Part shown: positions 40,732-51,183 of the stretch, piece by piece | Numbering within the stretch: position 1 is the stretch's first letter | Layout of the letters: each line of letters starts with the position of its first letter | Program-made: the position numbers and the translations under genes | Source: an uncultured Collinsella sp. | GTDB taxonomy: Bacteria > Actinomycetota > Coriobacteriia > Coriobacteriales > Coriobacteriaceae | NCBI GenBank assembly: GCA_958436995.1 | Contig: CAUBMI010000007.1 | Location: 1 to 60,758 of the forward strand | DNA: 60,758 bases | Direction: 5' to 3' | The notes under the pieces: generated by a model | Database searches by the model: none | Seen by the model: the letters and a program-made list of their open reading frames with translations, nothing else | Told to the model about the DNA's origin: nothing

Positions 40732-40868
40732 ACTGTCTCCCACTCTGCCCGAAAGGCTCGGGCGCATAGCATACATTCGTTCAATATCGTGCCATAGAAC
40801 GGTTGCGAGCGGGTTACGAATCTGCGCGTTCACTTTATCTCAGTAAAGCAAAGGACGAGTTGGGTGCC

Positions 40869-41002
40869 GGGGGCAGACTTAGACGCCGAAATGACGAGAG
40901 TGGATAATCTCCCACTTTGAGCCTGCAAACAGGCCAAAAACGGGAGATTATCCACTCTCATTCTGCGGGCACTCATTTAAGTCTGTCCCCAATGAGTGCC
41001 CG
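40869..41002. repeat. Nested palindromes downstream of hspR
   Basis: Outer arms GGGGGCAGACTTAGA (40869-40883) and TTTAAGTCTGTCCCC (40977-40991) enclose a perfect 18-bp inverted repeat GAGAGTGGATAATCTCCC (40896-40913 with 40942-40959). A third perfect 12-bp repeat CGGGCACTCATT (40966-40977 with 40991-41002) overlaps the outer right arm. No gene is visible between the hydratase start and the hspR stop. Confidence 0.85.
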
Positions 41003-41017
41003 GCAGCGTCGGCGGAG

Positions 41018-41434
41018 CTATAGGTCGCTACCCGTACCTAGCAGCTTGCGCATGACTTGCTCGGGGTTGACCGAGCCGTCGCGCGGGGCAAGGGCGGTGA
41101 TCTTCTTCTGCATCTTGTACTCGTGCAGCTCATCCTCGAGCTGGCGCACGCGAGCGCGGAGCTTCTCGTTCTCGCGCTCGCGCTCCTCGGCACGCTCCTT
41201 CATATCGAGAATGCGCACCACGCCGGCAAGGTTGATACCCTCGTCAGTCAGCTGGTTGATGAGCTCCAGACGCTCGATATCGGCACGCGAATACAGGCGT
41301 GTGTTACCGCCCGAGCGCTGGGGGTTCACCAGGCCCTTAGACTCGTAGACGCGCAGAGTCTGCGGATGCATGCCGGTCAGCTCGGCCGCCACGCTGATCA
41401 TGTACAGCGGTTTGTTCCTATTGTCCTCGGCCAT
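41018..41434 (-). CDS. hspR: Heat-shock repressor HspR (MerR family)
   Basis: A 138-residue MerR-family regulator. The DNA-binding domain (about 8-75) reads PLYMISVAAELTGMHPQTLRVYESKGLVNPQRSGGNTRLYSRADIERL, the HspR signature. A coiled coil (about 85-115) follows. In actinobacteria HspR binds DnaK and represses dnaK, clpB and itself. It is the last gene of the dnaK-grpE-dnaJ-hspR operon, 72 bp after dnaJ. Confidence 0.95.
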   Translation of the reverse strand: MAEDNRNKPLYMISVAAELTGMHPQTLRVYESKGLVNPQRSGGNTRLYSRADIERLELINQLTDEGINLAGVVRILDMKERAEERERENEKLRARVRQLEDELHEYKMQKKITALAPRDGSVNPEQVMRKLLGTGSDL

Positions 41435-41506
41435 GCTACCTGACCCCTTTCCGTCTCGTTATCGTCCATCATAAGCCCGCGGGCGCGGGCGCGCGCCGCG
41501 ACCGCC

Positions 41507-42472
41507 CTAGTACGTCGCCTTGTAACGGTTGACTTTCTCGCGATAGTCGCGCGTGTCGGCCTCGCGCAGCTTGGTCATGGCATCGCGCTCGTCATCGGAT
41601 AGGTTCGTGGGGACCTGCACCTTGATCTCGACGAGCAGCGCGCCCGTACGGCCACGGTGCTTAACGTCGGGCGCTCCCATCTCCTTAAAGCGGAACTTCT
41701 TGCCCGTCTGGGTACCCGCGGGCACTTTCAAACGGACCGTCGCACCGCCGGGTGTGGGCACGTCCACCGTGCAGCCGAGCGCCGCCTCGTAGACCGAGAC
41801 CGGTACCTCCATGGTCACGTCGGCGCCTTTGCGCTTGAACAGCGGGTGCTCCTCCACATGCGTGGTCACGACCAGGTCGCCGCGCTCGCCACCCGCAACG
41901 CCATACTCGCCGCGACGCTTGTAGCGTAGCTTGCCGCCATCGACCGCGCCCGCGGGCACCGAGACCGTGATGGTCTGCTGCTCGCCTGTCGAGGGAATGC
42001 GATAGGTGACCTTGTGCGTCACGCCGCGAAACGCGTCCTCGGCCGAAACATCGACGGTCAGCGACAGGTCGCCGCCCTTGCGAGCGCGGCTGCGACCCGC
42101 GCCGGCACCGGCAGCGCCCGCAGCCCCGGCAAAGCCCGAGCCCCAATCGCTGCCCCAGGCGCCGTTGCCGCTAAAGATGCTGTCGAAGATGTCGCCCCAG
42201 CCGCTGGCGCCCGCGCCGGCACCGTAGCCGCCGCCATATGCGCCGCCCGCGCCCGGCATGCCGCCAAACATGAGCATCTGGTCGTACTCTTTGCGCTTCT
42301 TCTCGTCCGAAAGCGTCTCGTAGGCCTCGCTGATCTCCTTGAACTTGGCCTCGTCGCCGCCGGCATCGGGGTGATATTTTTGCGCGAGCTTGCGAAACGC
42401 GCTCTTGATCTCTTTGTCGGAGGCGCTCTTGGATACGCCCAGGATGTCATAGAAGGTTTTGCCTGCAGCCAT
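41507..42472 (-). CDS. dnaJ: DnaJ/CbpA-type co-chaperone without zinc finger
   Basis: A 321-residue J-protein with J domain (1-70, HPD in KYHPDAGGD), a Gly-rich region (80-125) and two C-terminal substrate domains (130-310). The four CxxCxGxG repeats of classical DnaJ are absent, so it is CbpA-like. It stimulates DnaK ATPase. It follows grpE after a 107-bp gap holding a strong GC hairpin and has a GGAGAGGAG site. Confidence 0.93.
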   Translation of the reverse strand: MAAGKTFYDILGVSKSASDKEIKSAFRKLAQKYHPDAGGDEAKFKEISEAYETLSDEKKRKEYDQMLMFGGMPGAGGAYGGGYGAGAGASGWGDIFDSIFSGNGAWGSDWGSGFAGAAGAAGAGAGRSRARKGGDLSLTVDVSAEDAFRGVTHKVTYRIPSTGEQQTITVSVPAGAVDGGKLRYKRRGEYGVAGGERGDLVVTTHVEEHPLFKRKGADVTMEVPVSVYEAALGCTVDVPTPGGATVRLKVPAGTQTGKKFRFKEMGAPDVKHRGRTGALLVEIKVQVPTNLSDDERDAMTKLREADTRDYREKVNRYKATY

Positions 42473-42544
42473 CGTAGCTCCTCTCCTGTTTCATCCACCG
42501 CTCAACGGGCGGCGGCTCATACTGTCATATGGCACTAGGCCAGA

Positions 42545-42574
42545 AAGGGCCCCGGGTGTTGCCCCGGGGCCCTT
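42545..42574 (-). promoter_or_regulatory. GC hairpin between grpE and dnaJ
   Basis: A perfect 12-bp stem, AAGGGCCCCGGG with its complement, around a 6-base loop, followed on the minus strand by TTTCTGG. It may partly terminate transcription or protect the dnaK-grpE part of the message, lowering dnaJ-hspR expression. Confidence 0.6.
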
Positions 42575-42579
42575 CTCAA

Positions 42580-43422
42580 TTACTCCTCGGTGCTCTCAGC
42601 CGTATCGGCCGCAGCATCCTCGGGCGCCGCTTCGGGCTCCGGTGCGGGGCGCTTCTCGCCACCGTAGGTCACCGTCACCATCGCGGAGCGCAGGATGCGG
42701 TCCGCCATGCGGTAGCCCTTCTGGTACACGTCGTTGACGGTCTCGTCGTACTGCGATGCGTCCTCGACACGCCCCACGGCCTGGTGCTCGAGCGGATCGA
42801 ACGCCTCGCCCTTGGGGTCGATGGGCTCAACGCCCTCGTGCGCAAACACATCGAGCAGCTTGGCATGCACCGCATCAACGCCATCGACGAACTGCTTAAA
42901 GTCGTCGGAAAGCTCCTGGCTACGGGCATGGTCGATTGCACGCTCGATATCGTCAACCACCGGCAACAGCGCGGTGACAAGCTTCTCGGTCGCGCGCTCG
43001 CGCTCGGCGATACGCTCGCTGGCGGTGCGGCGACGGAAGTTCTCCCAGTCGGCCTGCAGACGGGCGGTACGCTCGGTGGCGTCCTTTGCCTTGTCCTCGG
43101 CGGCCTTCTGAGCCTCTGCCGCAGCATCGAGCTCGCTGCGTACGTCGGCAAGCTCCTTTTGGGCCTGCTCGAACTTGAGCTTAAAGTCGTTGTCGGCGGC
43201 TTCCTCACCGGCGCGGATAGCGGCTTCCACCATCTCGTCCTCGGTCATCGTCGCCTCCTTGTTGGAATCCTCTACCTGGTTCTCGGCAGCCTCGGCGGCC
43301 TCGGCCTCGTTGGCCTCGGTATCGTCGACGGCCTCTACGGGAATCTTCACGTCCTTCTCCTCAGAGTCAACGGGGGCGGCGCCAGCGGCGGCCGCCTCCG
43401 TGCGAGCTTTACGGGCGGACAT
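42580..43422 (-). CDS. grpE: Nucleotide exchange factor GrpE
   Basis: A 280-residue GrpE. A long acidic N-terminus (1-75), a coiled coil (about 80-135), then the conserved DWENFRRRTASERIAERERATEKLVTALLPVVDDIERAI region and the beta-wing ending near VVTYGG-like AMVTVTYGGEK. An acidic Ala/Glu-rich tail extends beyond the family core. It releases ADP from DnaK. Start overlaps the end of dnaK region (gap 2 bp). Confidence 0.96.
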   Translation of the reverse strand: MSARKARTEAAAAGAAPVDSEEKDVKIPVEAVDDTEANEAEAAEAAENQVEDSNKEATMTEDEMVEAAIRAGEEAADNDFKLKFEQAQKELADVRSELDAAAEAQKAAEDKAKDATERTARLQADWENFRRRTASERIAERERATEKLVTALLPVVDDIERAIDHARSQELSDDFKQFVDGVDAVHAKLLDVFAHEGVEPIDPKGEAFDPLEHQAVGRVEDASQYDETVNDVYQKGYRMADRILRSAMVTVTYGGEKRPAPEPEAAPEDAAADTAESTEE

Positions 43423-43424
43423 GA

Positions 43425-45317
<1,893 letters not shown>

Positions 45318-45425
45318 TAGAAATTCCCTCTCTCTTTTGCGTTCGCGCCGCTCGACGGTCTGTCGTGTGGCGCTTCGGCTTGTCTTTCAGGATGTAGTGT
45401 ATCCCCTTATGGGCCGGAATATACA

Positions 45426-45452
45426 AAATCTAAGTCAATTCATATAAGATTT
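45426..45452. promoter_or_regulatory. Heat-shock element shared with clpB
   Basis: AAATCTAAGTC, five bases (AATTC), ATATAAGATTT; both 11-base halves match the copy before clpB exactly. With hspR in the same operon this is the likely HspR binding site. Confidence 0.65.
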
Positions 45453-45585
45453 CTTATCTCTGAGAGTTTAGGTTCTCAAATGCGCAGGTAGATGCACTGT
45501 TTGAGTTCTCGGCAGATCTATTGAGATCTATGTAGAGATGGCTGAGGCTTGGGTCCGAAGGTGTCTGGAGCTGCCTTGCGGAAAG

Positions 45586-45702
45586 CTCGTCCCGTTTTGA
45601 GAGCTGATGCCGGCTCGCAGTTTCCGCTAGCGGGCCTAACCGGAAACTGCGACCCGGTTTTCGGCCAAATAACGGGATGCCCTTTCCGCAGGCGCGCTCA
45701 AT
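45586..45702. repeat. GGAAA..TCCC palindromic repeat cluster 2
   Basis: Outer arms GCGGAAAGCTCGTCCCG and CGGGATGCCCTTTCCGC enclose an inner pair GCTCGCAGTTTCCG / CGGAAACTGCGACC. The phrase TTCGGCCAAATA also occurs in cluster 3 at 60.6 kb. It sits in the 594-bp gap between dnaK and the ferredoxin gene; apart from the heat-shock element and a probable ferredoxin promoter (TTGCAA, 16 bp, TATGTT at 45823-45850) nothing else is seen in the gap. Confidence 0.8.
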
Positions 45703-45911
45703 AGCTCAATATTACAAGTCACCTTTAGCTAACATTTGCGCAGCTCAACGGCCCCACCTGCGCGTTTTTTAGTAAACCTTGGCATACTCGGCGAACGGTA
45801 TGAAGATGCCGGCCAGAGGGTATTGCAAACGGTCGCTCCCGTGGTATGTTTTTGCCCGAATCAAACCGACGCGCATCGCCTGTAGCGTCGGTCAACAGAG
45901 AGGAAACTACC

Positions 45912-46097
45912 ATGGCTCATCCCGTAATTGATGCCGACGAGTGCATCGCTTGTGGCGTTTGCGTCGACTCCTGCCCCGCTGGCGTTCTGGAGCTCCAGGA
46001 CGTCGCTACCGTCGCCGACGAGGACTCCTGCGTCGCCTGTGGCGCTTGCCAGGACGCTTGCCCCGCTGGCGCGATCACCGAGATCGTCGAGGAGTAA
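45912..46097 (+). CDS. 2[4Fe-4S] ferredoxin
   Basis: A 61-residue clostridial-type ferredoxin. Two complete motifs, CIACGVCVDSCP and CVACGACQDACP, each supply three cysteines of one cluster and the fourth of the other. Low-potential electron carrier in the cytosol of an anaerobe, a natural partner for hydrogenase and pyruvate oxidoreductase. ATG 45912 follows AGAGAGGAAAC. Monocistronic with its own terminator. Confidence 0.96.
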   Translation: MAHPVIDADECIACGVCVDSCPAGVLELQDVATVADEDSCVACGACQDACPAGAITEIVEE

Positions 46098-46134
46098 CAA
46101 CTCCCCCACTTGCACACTCAAAAGTACACCGTGC

Positions 46135-46181
46135 ACAAAAAAGGAGGCTTCCGCATCGCCGCGGAGGCCTCCTTTTGTTTG
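46135..46181 (+). terminator. Ferredoxin terminator
   Basis: A 14-bp stem (AAGGAGGCTTCCGC with GCGGAGGCCTCCTT, one U-G pair), a 6-base loop and a TTGTTT tail, preceded by an A run. Confidence 0.9.
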
Positions 46182-46218
46182 TACAGGCAGCTAATTGGGG
46201 ACGGGGCTACCTTGGCAG

Positions 46219-46281
46219 TTGCGGTGGAATAGTTCCTGGCTCATTGCTTAGGTGCCGATTGTAGGAACTATTTCACCGCAA
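46219..46281. repeat. TTGCGGTGGAATAGTTCCT hairpin
   Basis: Arms TTGCGGTGGAATAGTTCCT (46219-46237) and AGGAACTATTTCACCGCAA (46263-46281) pair with one mismatch. TTGCGGTGGAA also begins cluster 1 at 20568. It is preceded by a TTGGGGACGGGG piece at 46194. Placed between the convergent ferredoxin and niaR genes. Confidence 0.8.
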
Positions 46282-46301
46282 CTTATAAAGACAGTATCGG
46301 G

Positions 46302-46847
46302 TTAGGACAAATCATCCTCGTAGGGCATTAAATCGGCAAGGTAGCCTTTCTCCTTGAGCATGGCCTCGATCTCGTCGAGGGTCTGCTCGTCTTCCGCCGC
46401 GATGCGATGGAAGTGGTAGCCGCTCGTCACCGTCAGCAGCGGGAAGCTCTTGCCGCTGGCGATGCCCTCTAGGTAGCGCTCGACATCGCGGCGGTTGCGG
46501 ATGTCCAAGTCGGCCGTGATCTTACCGTACACGCGGTGATTGACGATCACGTTGAGCACGGCGCCACCCGCGTCGACGATACTCGTAAGCTCGTCGCCCG
46601 CCTGCTCCACGCTGTGGCGCACCTTAACAAGACGCGTGGGCACGGCGGGGCTACTCGCGGCTTCCTGCAGCACGTAGCCGCGGTTGGTCGCCACGATATC
46701 GTGCCCATCGGCACGCAACAGGGCAATATCCTGAACCACGACCTGACGGCTCACGCCAACCTCGAGGGCAAGTGCGCTGCCCGAAACGGGCTCCTTGGCT
46801 CCTTCGAGCACGCCCATGATGGCACGGCGACGCTCGCGGGCGTTCAT
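46302..46847 (-). CDS. niaR: NAD biosynthesis repressor NiaR
   Basis: A 181-residue regulator with an N-terminal winged helix (RRRAIMGVLEGAKEPVSGSALALEVGVSRQVVVQDIALLRADG) and a C-terminal 3H domain, named for its three histidines, here in VRHS, NHRVYG and GYHFHR. NiaR binds niacin as co-repressor and shuts off NAD synthesis genes. Its ATG overlaps the nadC stop (TAATG), so it is co-translated and probably autoregulated through the operator before nadA. Confidence 0.93.
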   Translation of the reverse strand: MNARERRRAIMGVLEGAKEPVSGSALALEVGVSRQVVVQDIALLRADGHDIVATNRGYVLQEAASSPAVPTRLVKVRHSVEQAGDELTSIVDAGGAVLNVIVNHRVYGKITADLDIRNRRDVERYLEGIASGKSFPLLTVTSGYHFHRIAAEDEQTLDEIEAMLKEKGYLADLMPYEDDLS

Positions 46848-47707
46848 TATTTACCGTCCAGCAGACGCAGGTGCTTAAGCGAGAGGTCGAGGATCGGCGC
46901 GGAGTGCGTCAGGGCGCCCGAGCTAATGTAGTCGACGCCCAGGTCGGCAAGCGCGCGGATATTGTTAGCGTCCACGTTGCCCGAGCACTCGGTCTTGGCG
47001 CGACCGGCGATAAGCTCGATGGCGGCGGCCATGTCGTCATGGGTCATGTTGTCGAACATGATGATATCGGCGCCGGCCTCCACGGCTTCGCGTACCATGT
47101 CCAGGTTCTCGCACTCAATCTCGACCGTCGTGGTAAACGACGCGTGGGCGCGCGCCATCTCGATCGCGCGCGTCACGCCACCGGCGGCATCGATGTGGTT
47201 GTCCTTGAGCATGACGGCTGTCGACAGGTTGTAGCGATGGTTGCTGCCGCCGCCGATCTCAACCGCCGCCTTCTCGAAAACGCGCATGCCCGGCGTGGTC
47301 TTGCGTGTGTCGACAAGCACGGTCTTGGTACCCTCGAGCGCCGCTGCCATTCTGTGCGTATAGGTAGCGATACCGCTCATGCGCTGCAGGTAGTTGAGCG
47401 CCACGCGCTCGCCCGAAAGCAGCACGCGCGCATCGCCGCGCACCTGGCCCACGTGGTCGCCGGCGTGCACCTCGTCACCGTCGGCAACATCAAACAGCAC
47501 CGAGCTCTGCGAATCCAGCAGCTCAAAGGTGCGGGCGAACACATCCAAGCCCGCGATGATGCCATCGGCCTTGGCGATGAGCTCCACCGTGGCGGGGCGC
47601 GCCGTGGGGCACACGCTCGCCGTGCTCACGTCCTCAAACGTAATGTCCTCGCGTAGAGCCTGCAGAATCAGATCATCGACGACGAGCTTCATGGTAATGG
47701 GATTCAT
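46847..47707 (-). CDS. nadC: Quinolinate phosphoribosyltransferase
   Basis: A 286-residue NadC. Substrate-binding motifs: GERVALNYLQRMSGIATYT, VDTRKTTPGMRVFEKAAVEIGGGSNHRYNLS and KDNHI. It converts quinolinate and PRPP to nicotinate mononucleotide. It starts 3 bp after nadB with a GGAGGAG site inside the nadB end. Confidence 0.96.
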   Translation of the reverse strand: MNPITMKLVVDDLILQALREDITFEDVSTASVCPTARPATVELIAKADGIIAGLDVFARTFELLDSQSSVLFDVADGDEVHAGDHVGQVRGDARVLLSGERVALNYLQRMSGIATYTHRMAAALEGTKTVLVDTRKTTPGMRVFEKAAVEIGGGSNHRYNLSTAVMLKDNHIDAAGGVTRAIEMARAHASFTTTVEIECENLDMVREAVEAGADIIMFDNMTHDDMAAAIELIAGRAKTECSGNVDANNIRALADLGVDYISSGALTHSAPILDLSLKHLRLLDGK

Positions 47708-47710
47708 GGT

Positions 47711-49087
47711 CTACTCCTCCACGGCCTGCGTGCCGGCGGCACGGGCCAAATCATCGATCGCCAGGGAGTCGGCGCTCAGGGCGCGATGACGCCCGTCGAG
47801 CGCGGGCTCGCCCGCCCGCTCCACGGCGAGCGACTCGCCGGTGCGCATGTACCACGCGGCGCGACGACCCCAGACCAGCGCCTCGAGCAGGCTGTTGGAA
47901 GCCAGGCGATTCTTGCCGTGCACGCCGTTGCAGGCCGTCTCACCGGCTGCGTAGAGCTCGGGCATCGAGGTGCGGCCGTCCTTGTCGACCCACACGCCGC
48001 CCATAAAGTAGTGCTGCGTAGGCGTAACGGGGATGGGCTCGTCCAAGATGTCGCGGCCGTCCTCCAAGCAGCGTGCGCGAATGTTGGCAAAGTGCCCGGT
48101 CACTACATCGCGCTCGACGGGGGCAAAGCTCAGCCACTCGTGCTCAGTACCGTCCTGCTTCATCTGCTCGCGAATAGCGGCGGCGACCACATCGCGCGGC
48201 TGAAGCTCGTCGGTAAAGCGCTCACCGGCGGCATTGAGCAGAATCGCGCCCTCGCCGCGGCAGCTCTCGCTGATCAGGAACGTGCGGCCTGGCTGCGGCG
48301 AGAACAGGCCCGTGGGGTGAATCTGCACGTAGTCCAGGTGCTCCATCTTAATGCCATGCTCCTGAGCGATGTAGCAGGCATCGCCCGTAAGCTGCGGATA
48401 GTTGGTCGAGTGGTCGTATACGCCGCCGATGCCGCCCGTTGCCCACAGCGTGTGACGGGCATGGATCTTAAACGGCTCGCCGGCATGCGCGCCCTCGGCG
48501 GCATTTACCAGCTCGTCGGCGGGACGAACCGAGTTGTCCTCGTCCACGGGAACGGCGACGACACCGGCACACACCGTGGCGCCGTCACGCTCGCCCGTCA
48601 GGATGTCGGTCATGGCCACGTGCTCCAAAATCTGCACGTTATCCAGTTTGCGAACGGCCTGAAGCAGCTTGGTCGTAACCTCCTTGCCCGTAATGTCGGC
48701 ATGGAAGGCGATGCGCGGGCGGCTGTGCGCGCCCTCGCGGGTAAAGTCGAGGCTGCCGTCGGCCTTGCGCTCAAAGTCCACGCCCATGGCCAGCAGGTCG
48801 TTGATGACCGAGCGGCTCGAGCGGATCATGATGTCGACGCTCTCGCGGCGGTTCTCGTAATGGCCGGCGCGCATGGTGTCCTCAAAGAAGGCATCGTAGT
48901 CAGAACCCTCGGGCAGTACGCAGATGCCGCCCTGAGCGAGCATCGAGTCGCACTCGTCGACCGCGCCCTTGGAGAGCATGATCACGCACGTGCTCGTCGG
49001 CAGATTGAGAGCCGCATACAGGCCTGCCACGCCGCAACCGGCAATGACGACGTCGCACTCCATATCGGGGTATTGTTTGGTTTCCAC
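47711..49087 (-). CDS. nadB: L-aspartate oxidase
   Basis: A 458-residue FAD enzyme: DVVIAGCGVAGLYAALNL (FAD fold), QGGICVL, HARHTLWATGGIGGVYDHSTNY, and QIHPTGLF, GEGAILLNAAGERFTDE, then PTQHYFMGGVWVD and AAGETACNGVHGKNRLASNSLLEALVWG. It oxidises aspartate to iminoaspartate for NadA. GTG 49087 is favoured by GGGAGAGG 6 bases upstream; an ATG at 49114 has no good site. The C-terminal helical domain is short compared with E. coli NadB (540). Confidence 0.93.
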   Translation of the reverse strand: METKQYPDMECDVVIAGCGVAGLYAALNLPTSTCVIMLSKGAVDECDSMLAQGGICVLPEGSDYDAFFEDTMRAGHYENRRESVDIMIRSSRSVINDLLAMGVDFERKADGSLDFTREGAHSRPRIAFHADITGKEVTTKLLQAVRKLDNVQILEHVAMTDILTGERDGATVCAGVVAVPVDEDNSVRPADELVNAAEGAHAGEPFKIHARHTLWATGGIGGVYDHSTNYPQLTGDACYIAQEHGIKMEHLDYVQIHPTGLFSPQPGRTFLISESCRGEGAILLNAAGERFTDELQPRDVVAAAIREQMKQDGTEHEWLSFAPVERDVVTGHFANIRARCLEDGRDILDEPIPVTPTQHYFMGGVWVDKDGRTSMPELYAAGETACNGVHGKNRLASNSLLEALVWGRRAAWYMRTGESLAVERAGEPALDGRHRALSADSLAIDDLARAAGTQAVEE

Positions 49088-49142
49088 AGGAATCCTCTCC
49101 CTTGAATGTGACATAAGGGACCGTCCCTCATGCCGCATTGTT

Positions 49143-50168
49143 CTAGCGCGCTGCGTACTCGAGCATGCGGTCGAGCGTGAGCTTGGCCTGATCGGCGGCC
49201 TCGTCCGACACGCCAATCTGCACCTCGCCCTCGCCCGTCTCCAGGCAGCGCACGAGCTTTTCGAGCGTGATGAGATCCATGTTGACGCAGGCGGGCTGCA
49301 CCGCGGGGAAGTAGAACTTCTTGCCGGTGCCCTGGCAGCGGCGCTCGAGCTCGTAGAGCACGCCACGGACCGTCACGATAATGAACTCGCTCGCGTCGGA
49401 CTCCTCGGCGTACTTGATGATGCCGGCGGTGGAGCCGATGTAGTCGGCCTCGGCCAAGACGTCGGCCTTGCACTCAGGATGCGCCAGCACGAGCGCGTCG
49501 GGATGCGCCTCCTGCGCGTCGACGATCTGCTCGACGGTGATGATGTGATGACGCGGGCAGTAGCCGTTGTTGAGGATGACGTGCTTTTGGGGCACCTGCT
49601 CGGCCACGAAGCGGCCGAGGTTTTGGTCGGGAATGAACAAGATGTGCTGCTGCGGCAGCTCGGAGACGATCTTGACGGCGTTAGAGCTGGTAACGCACAC
49701 GTCACTCCAGCTCTTGATTTCGACCGTCGAGTTGACGTAGCACACCACGGCAAGGTCGTCGCCATACTCGGCGCGCGCCGCGTCGACCGTCTCACGCTTG
49801 ACCATGTGCGCCATAGGGCAGTCCGCGCCCGGCTCGGGCAGCAGCACGGTCTTGGTGGGATTGAGCAGCTTGGCGCTCTCGCCCATAAACTCCACGCCGC
49901 ACAGCACAATGGTCTGCTGCGGCAGGCTCTTGGCGAGCTTTGCCAGATAGAAGCTGTCGCCGACGAAATCGGCAACGGCTTGGACCTCGGGCGCCACATA
50001 GTAGTGCGCCAGGATCACCGCGTCACGTTGGGTTTTTAGTCGCTGAATGGCCTCGACGAGCTCTGCGGGCACCAGTGCCGCGCGCTCCGTTGCCGTCGTT
50101 GCCGATGCCAGGCCGGCCGCGATATCGCGTGCAAGCTCCGATGCATCCATGTTCGCGCTCTGTGCCAT
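49143..50168 (-). CDS. nadA: Quinolinate synthase A
   Basis: A 341-residue NadA, a [4Fe-4S] enzyme. The three ligand cysteines appear to be in LCGVEFMGESAKLL, PECKADVL/NGYCPRHHII and PACVNMDLITLEKL. HYYVAPEVQAVADFVGDSFYLAK is the family N-terminal signature. It condenses iminoaspartate with dihydroxyacetone phosphate. ATG 50168 has GAGAGGGG upstream. First gene of the nad operon. Confidence 0.95.
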   Translation of the reverse strand: MAQSANMDASELARDIAAGLASATTATERAALVPAELVEAIQRLKTQRDAVILAHYYVAPEVQAVADFVGDSFYLAKLAKSLPQQTIVLCGVEFMGESAKLLNPTKTVLLPEPGADCPMAHMVKRETVDAARAEYGDDLAVVCYVNSTVEIKSWSDVCVTSSNAVKIVSELPQQHILFIPDQNLGRFVAEQVPQKHVILNNGYCPRHHIITVEQIVDAQEAHPDALVLAHPECKADVLAEADYIGSTAGIIKYAEESDASEFIIVTVRGVLYELERRCQGTGKKFYFPAVQPACVNMDLITLEKLVRCLETGEGEVQIGVSDEAADQAKLTLDRMLEYAAR

Positions 50169-50203
50169 CAAGGCCCCTCTCTTTTGGCGAATCTTGAGGC
50201 TTT

Positions 50204-50253
50204 AGTATGACACCTAGGTTTACAGCTGACAAGACAGCTGTAAACCTAGGTGT
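50204..50253 (-). promoter_or_regulatory. nad promoter and NiaR operator
   Basis: Minus-strand promoter TTGTCA (50227-50232), 17 bp, CATACT (50204-50209). A perfect 19-bp inverted repeat ACACCTAGGTTTACAGCTG (50210-50228 with 50235-50253, spacer 6) covers the -35 and spacer. The inner part has the TACA..TGTA form of known NiaR boxes. Confidence 0.85.
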
Positions 50254-50460
50254 AAAGTTGAAATAAAGATTCAATCATGCGGCAGGTCCATTTTCGAACT
50301 GGCAAGCTGAGGATAGCCGAGCTCTCGATAGCGCCGGAGGCATCTTTCGCCACCGCAATACCGCTCGGCGCGAGTTGCGCACCGTGAGGCACGAACGGGC
50401 GCTCCCCCGCGAGTGGTCCGCGCCCAATGTGGCAAAATCGAACTACTAAGGGGGCTCAGA

Positions 50461-51183
50461 ATGCTCAAGATTATTGCCTGCGACGATAACGTCGCTTTTC
50501 TAGATAGACTGCACCGGATGATCGACCGTTGGTCGATCGAGACGGGCACGGCGGTCGATGTTGCGCTCGTTACGCGCGGCGAGGACCTGCTGGCGCGCCA
50601 TGCCGCGTCGCGCGCCGACATCATCCTGCTCGACATGATCATGCCGCTCGTCAACGGCATGGACACCGCACGCGAATTGCGCCAGGCCGACACCGCCGTG
50701 CGCCTGGTGTTCCTCACCTCGTCGCCCGAGTTTGCACTGGAGTCCTACGAGGTCCGCGCCTTCGACTATCTGCTCAAGCCCGTGACTTACGAACGCCTGG
50801 CGCAGTTACTCGACGAACTTTCGAGCATGCGCCCGGCGGCAACCGACGAGCTCGTGATCAAAACGTCCTTTGGCTACCACGCCCTGCGCCTGTCCGACAT
50901 CGAATATGCCGAGGCGCGCAACAAGCACGTGGTCTTCCATCTGCGCGACGGACGCGATATCGAGGCACTCGAGTCGTTCCGCAGCGTCGAGGACCGTTTG
51001 GCGCAAAATGCCACCTTCTTTAAATGCCACCGTAGCTACCAGGTCAACTTGCGCAACATCGACCACTTCGATCGCACAGACATCGTCATGCGCTCCGGCG
51101 CGTGCATTCCGCTGTCGCGCAGCAGCAAGCAGGGGTTCCAAGACGCCTACTTTGCGGTGCGCTTTGAGGGCGGGAGGCGCTGA
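50461..51183 (+). CDS. LytTR-type response regulator
   Basis: A 240-residue regulator. The receiver (1-120) has the acidic pair CDDN, phospho-Asp58 in IILLDMIMPL and Lys106 in YLLKPV. The C-terminal LytTR DNA-binding domain (135-235) reads YAEARNKHVVFHLRDG, CHRSYQVNLRNI and PLSRSSKQGFQDAY. The family (AgrA, FsrA, VirR) usually binds paired 9-bp direct repeats and often serves peptide signalling. The stop overlaps the kinase ATG (TGATG). Confidence 0.95.
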   Translation: MLKIIACDDNVAFLDRLHRMIDRWSIETGTAVDVALVTRGEDLLARHAASRADIILLDMIMPLVNGMDTARELRQADTAVRLVFLTSSPEFALESYEVRAFDYLLKPVTYERLAQLLDELSSMRPAATDELVIKTSFGYHALRLSDIEYAEARNKHVVFHLRDGRDIEALESFRSVEDRLAQNATFFKCHRSYQVNLRNIDHFDRTDIVMRSGACIPLSRSSKQGFQDAYFAVRFEGGRR

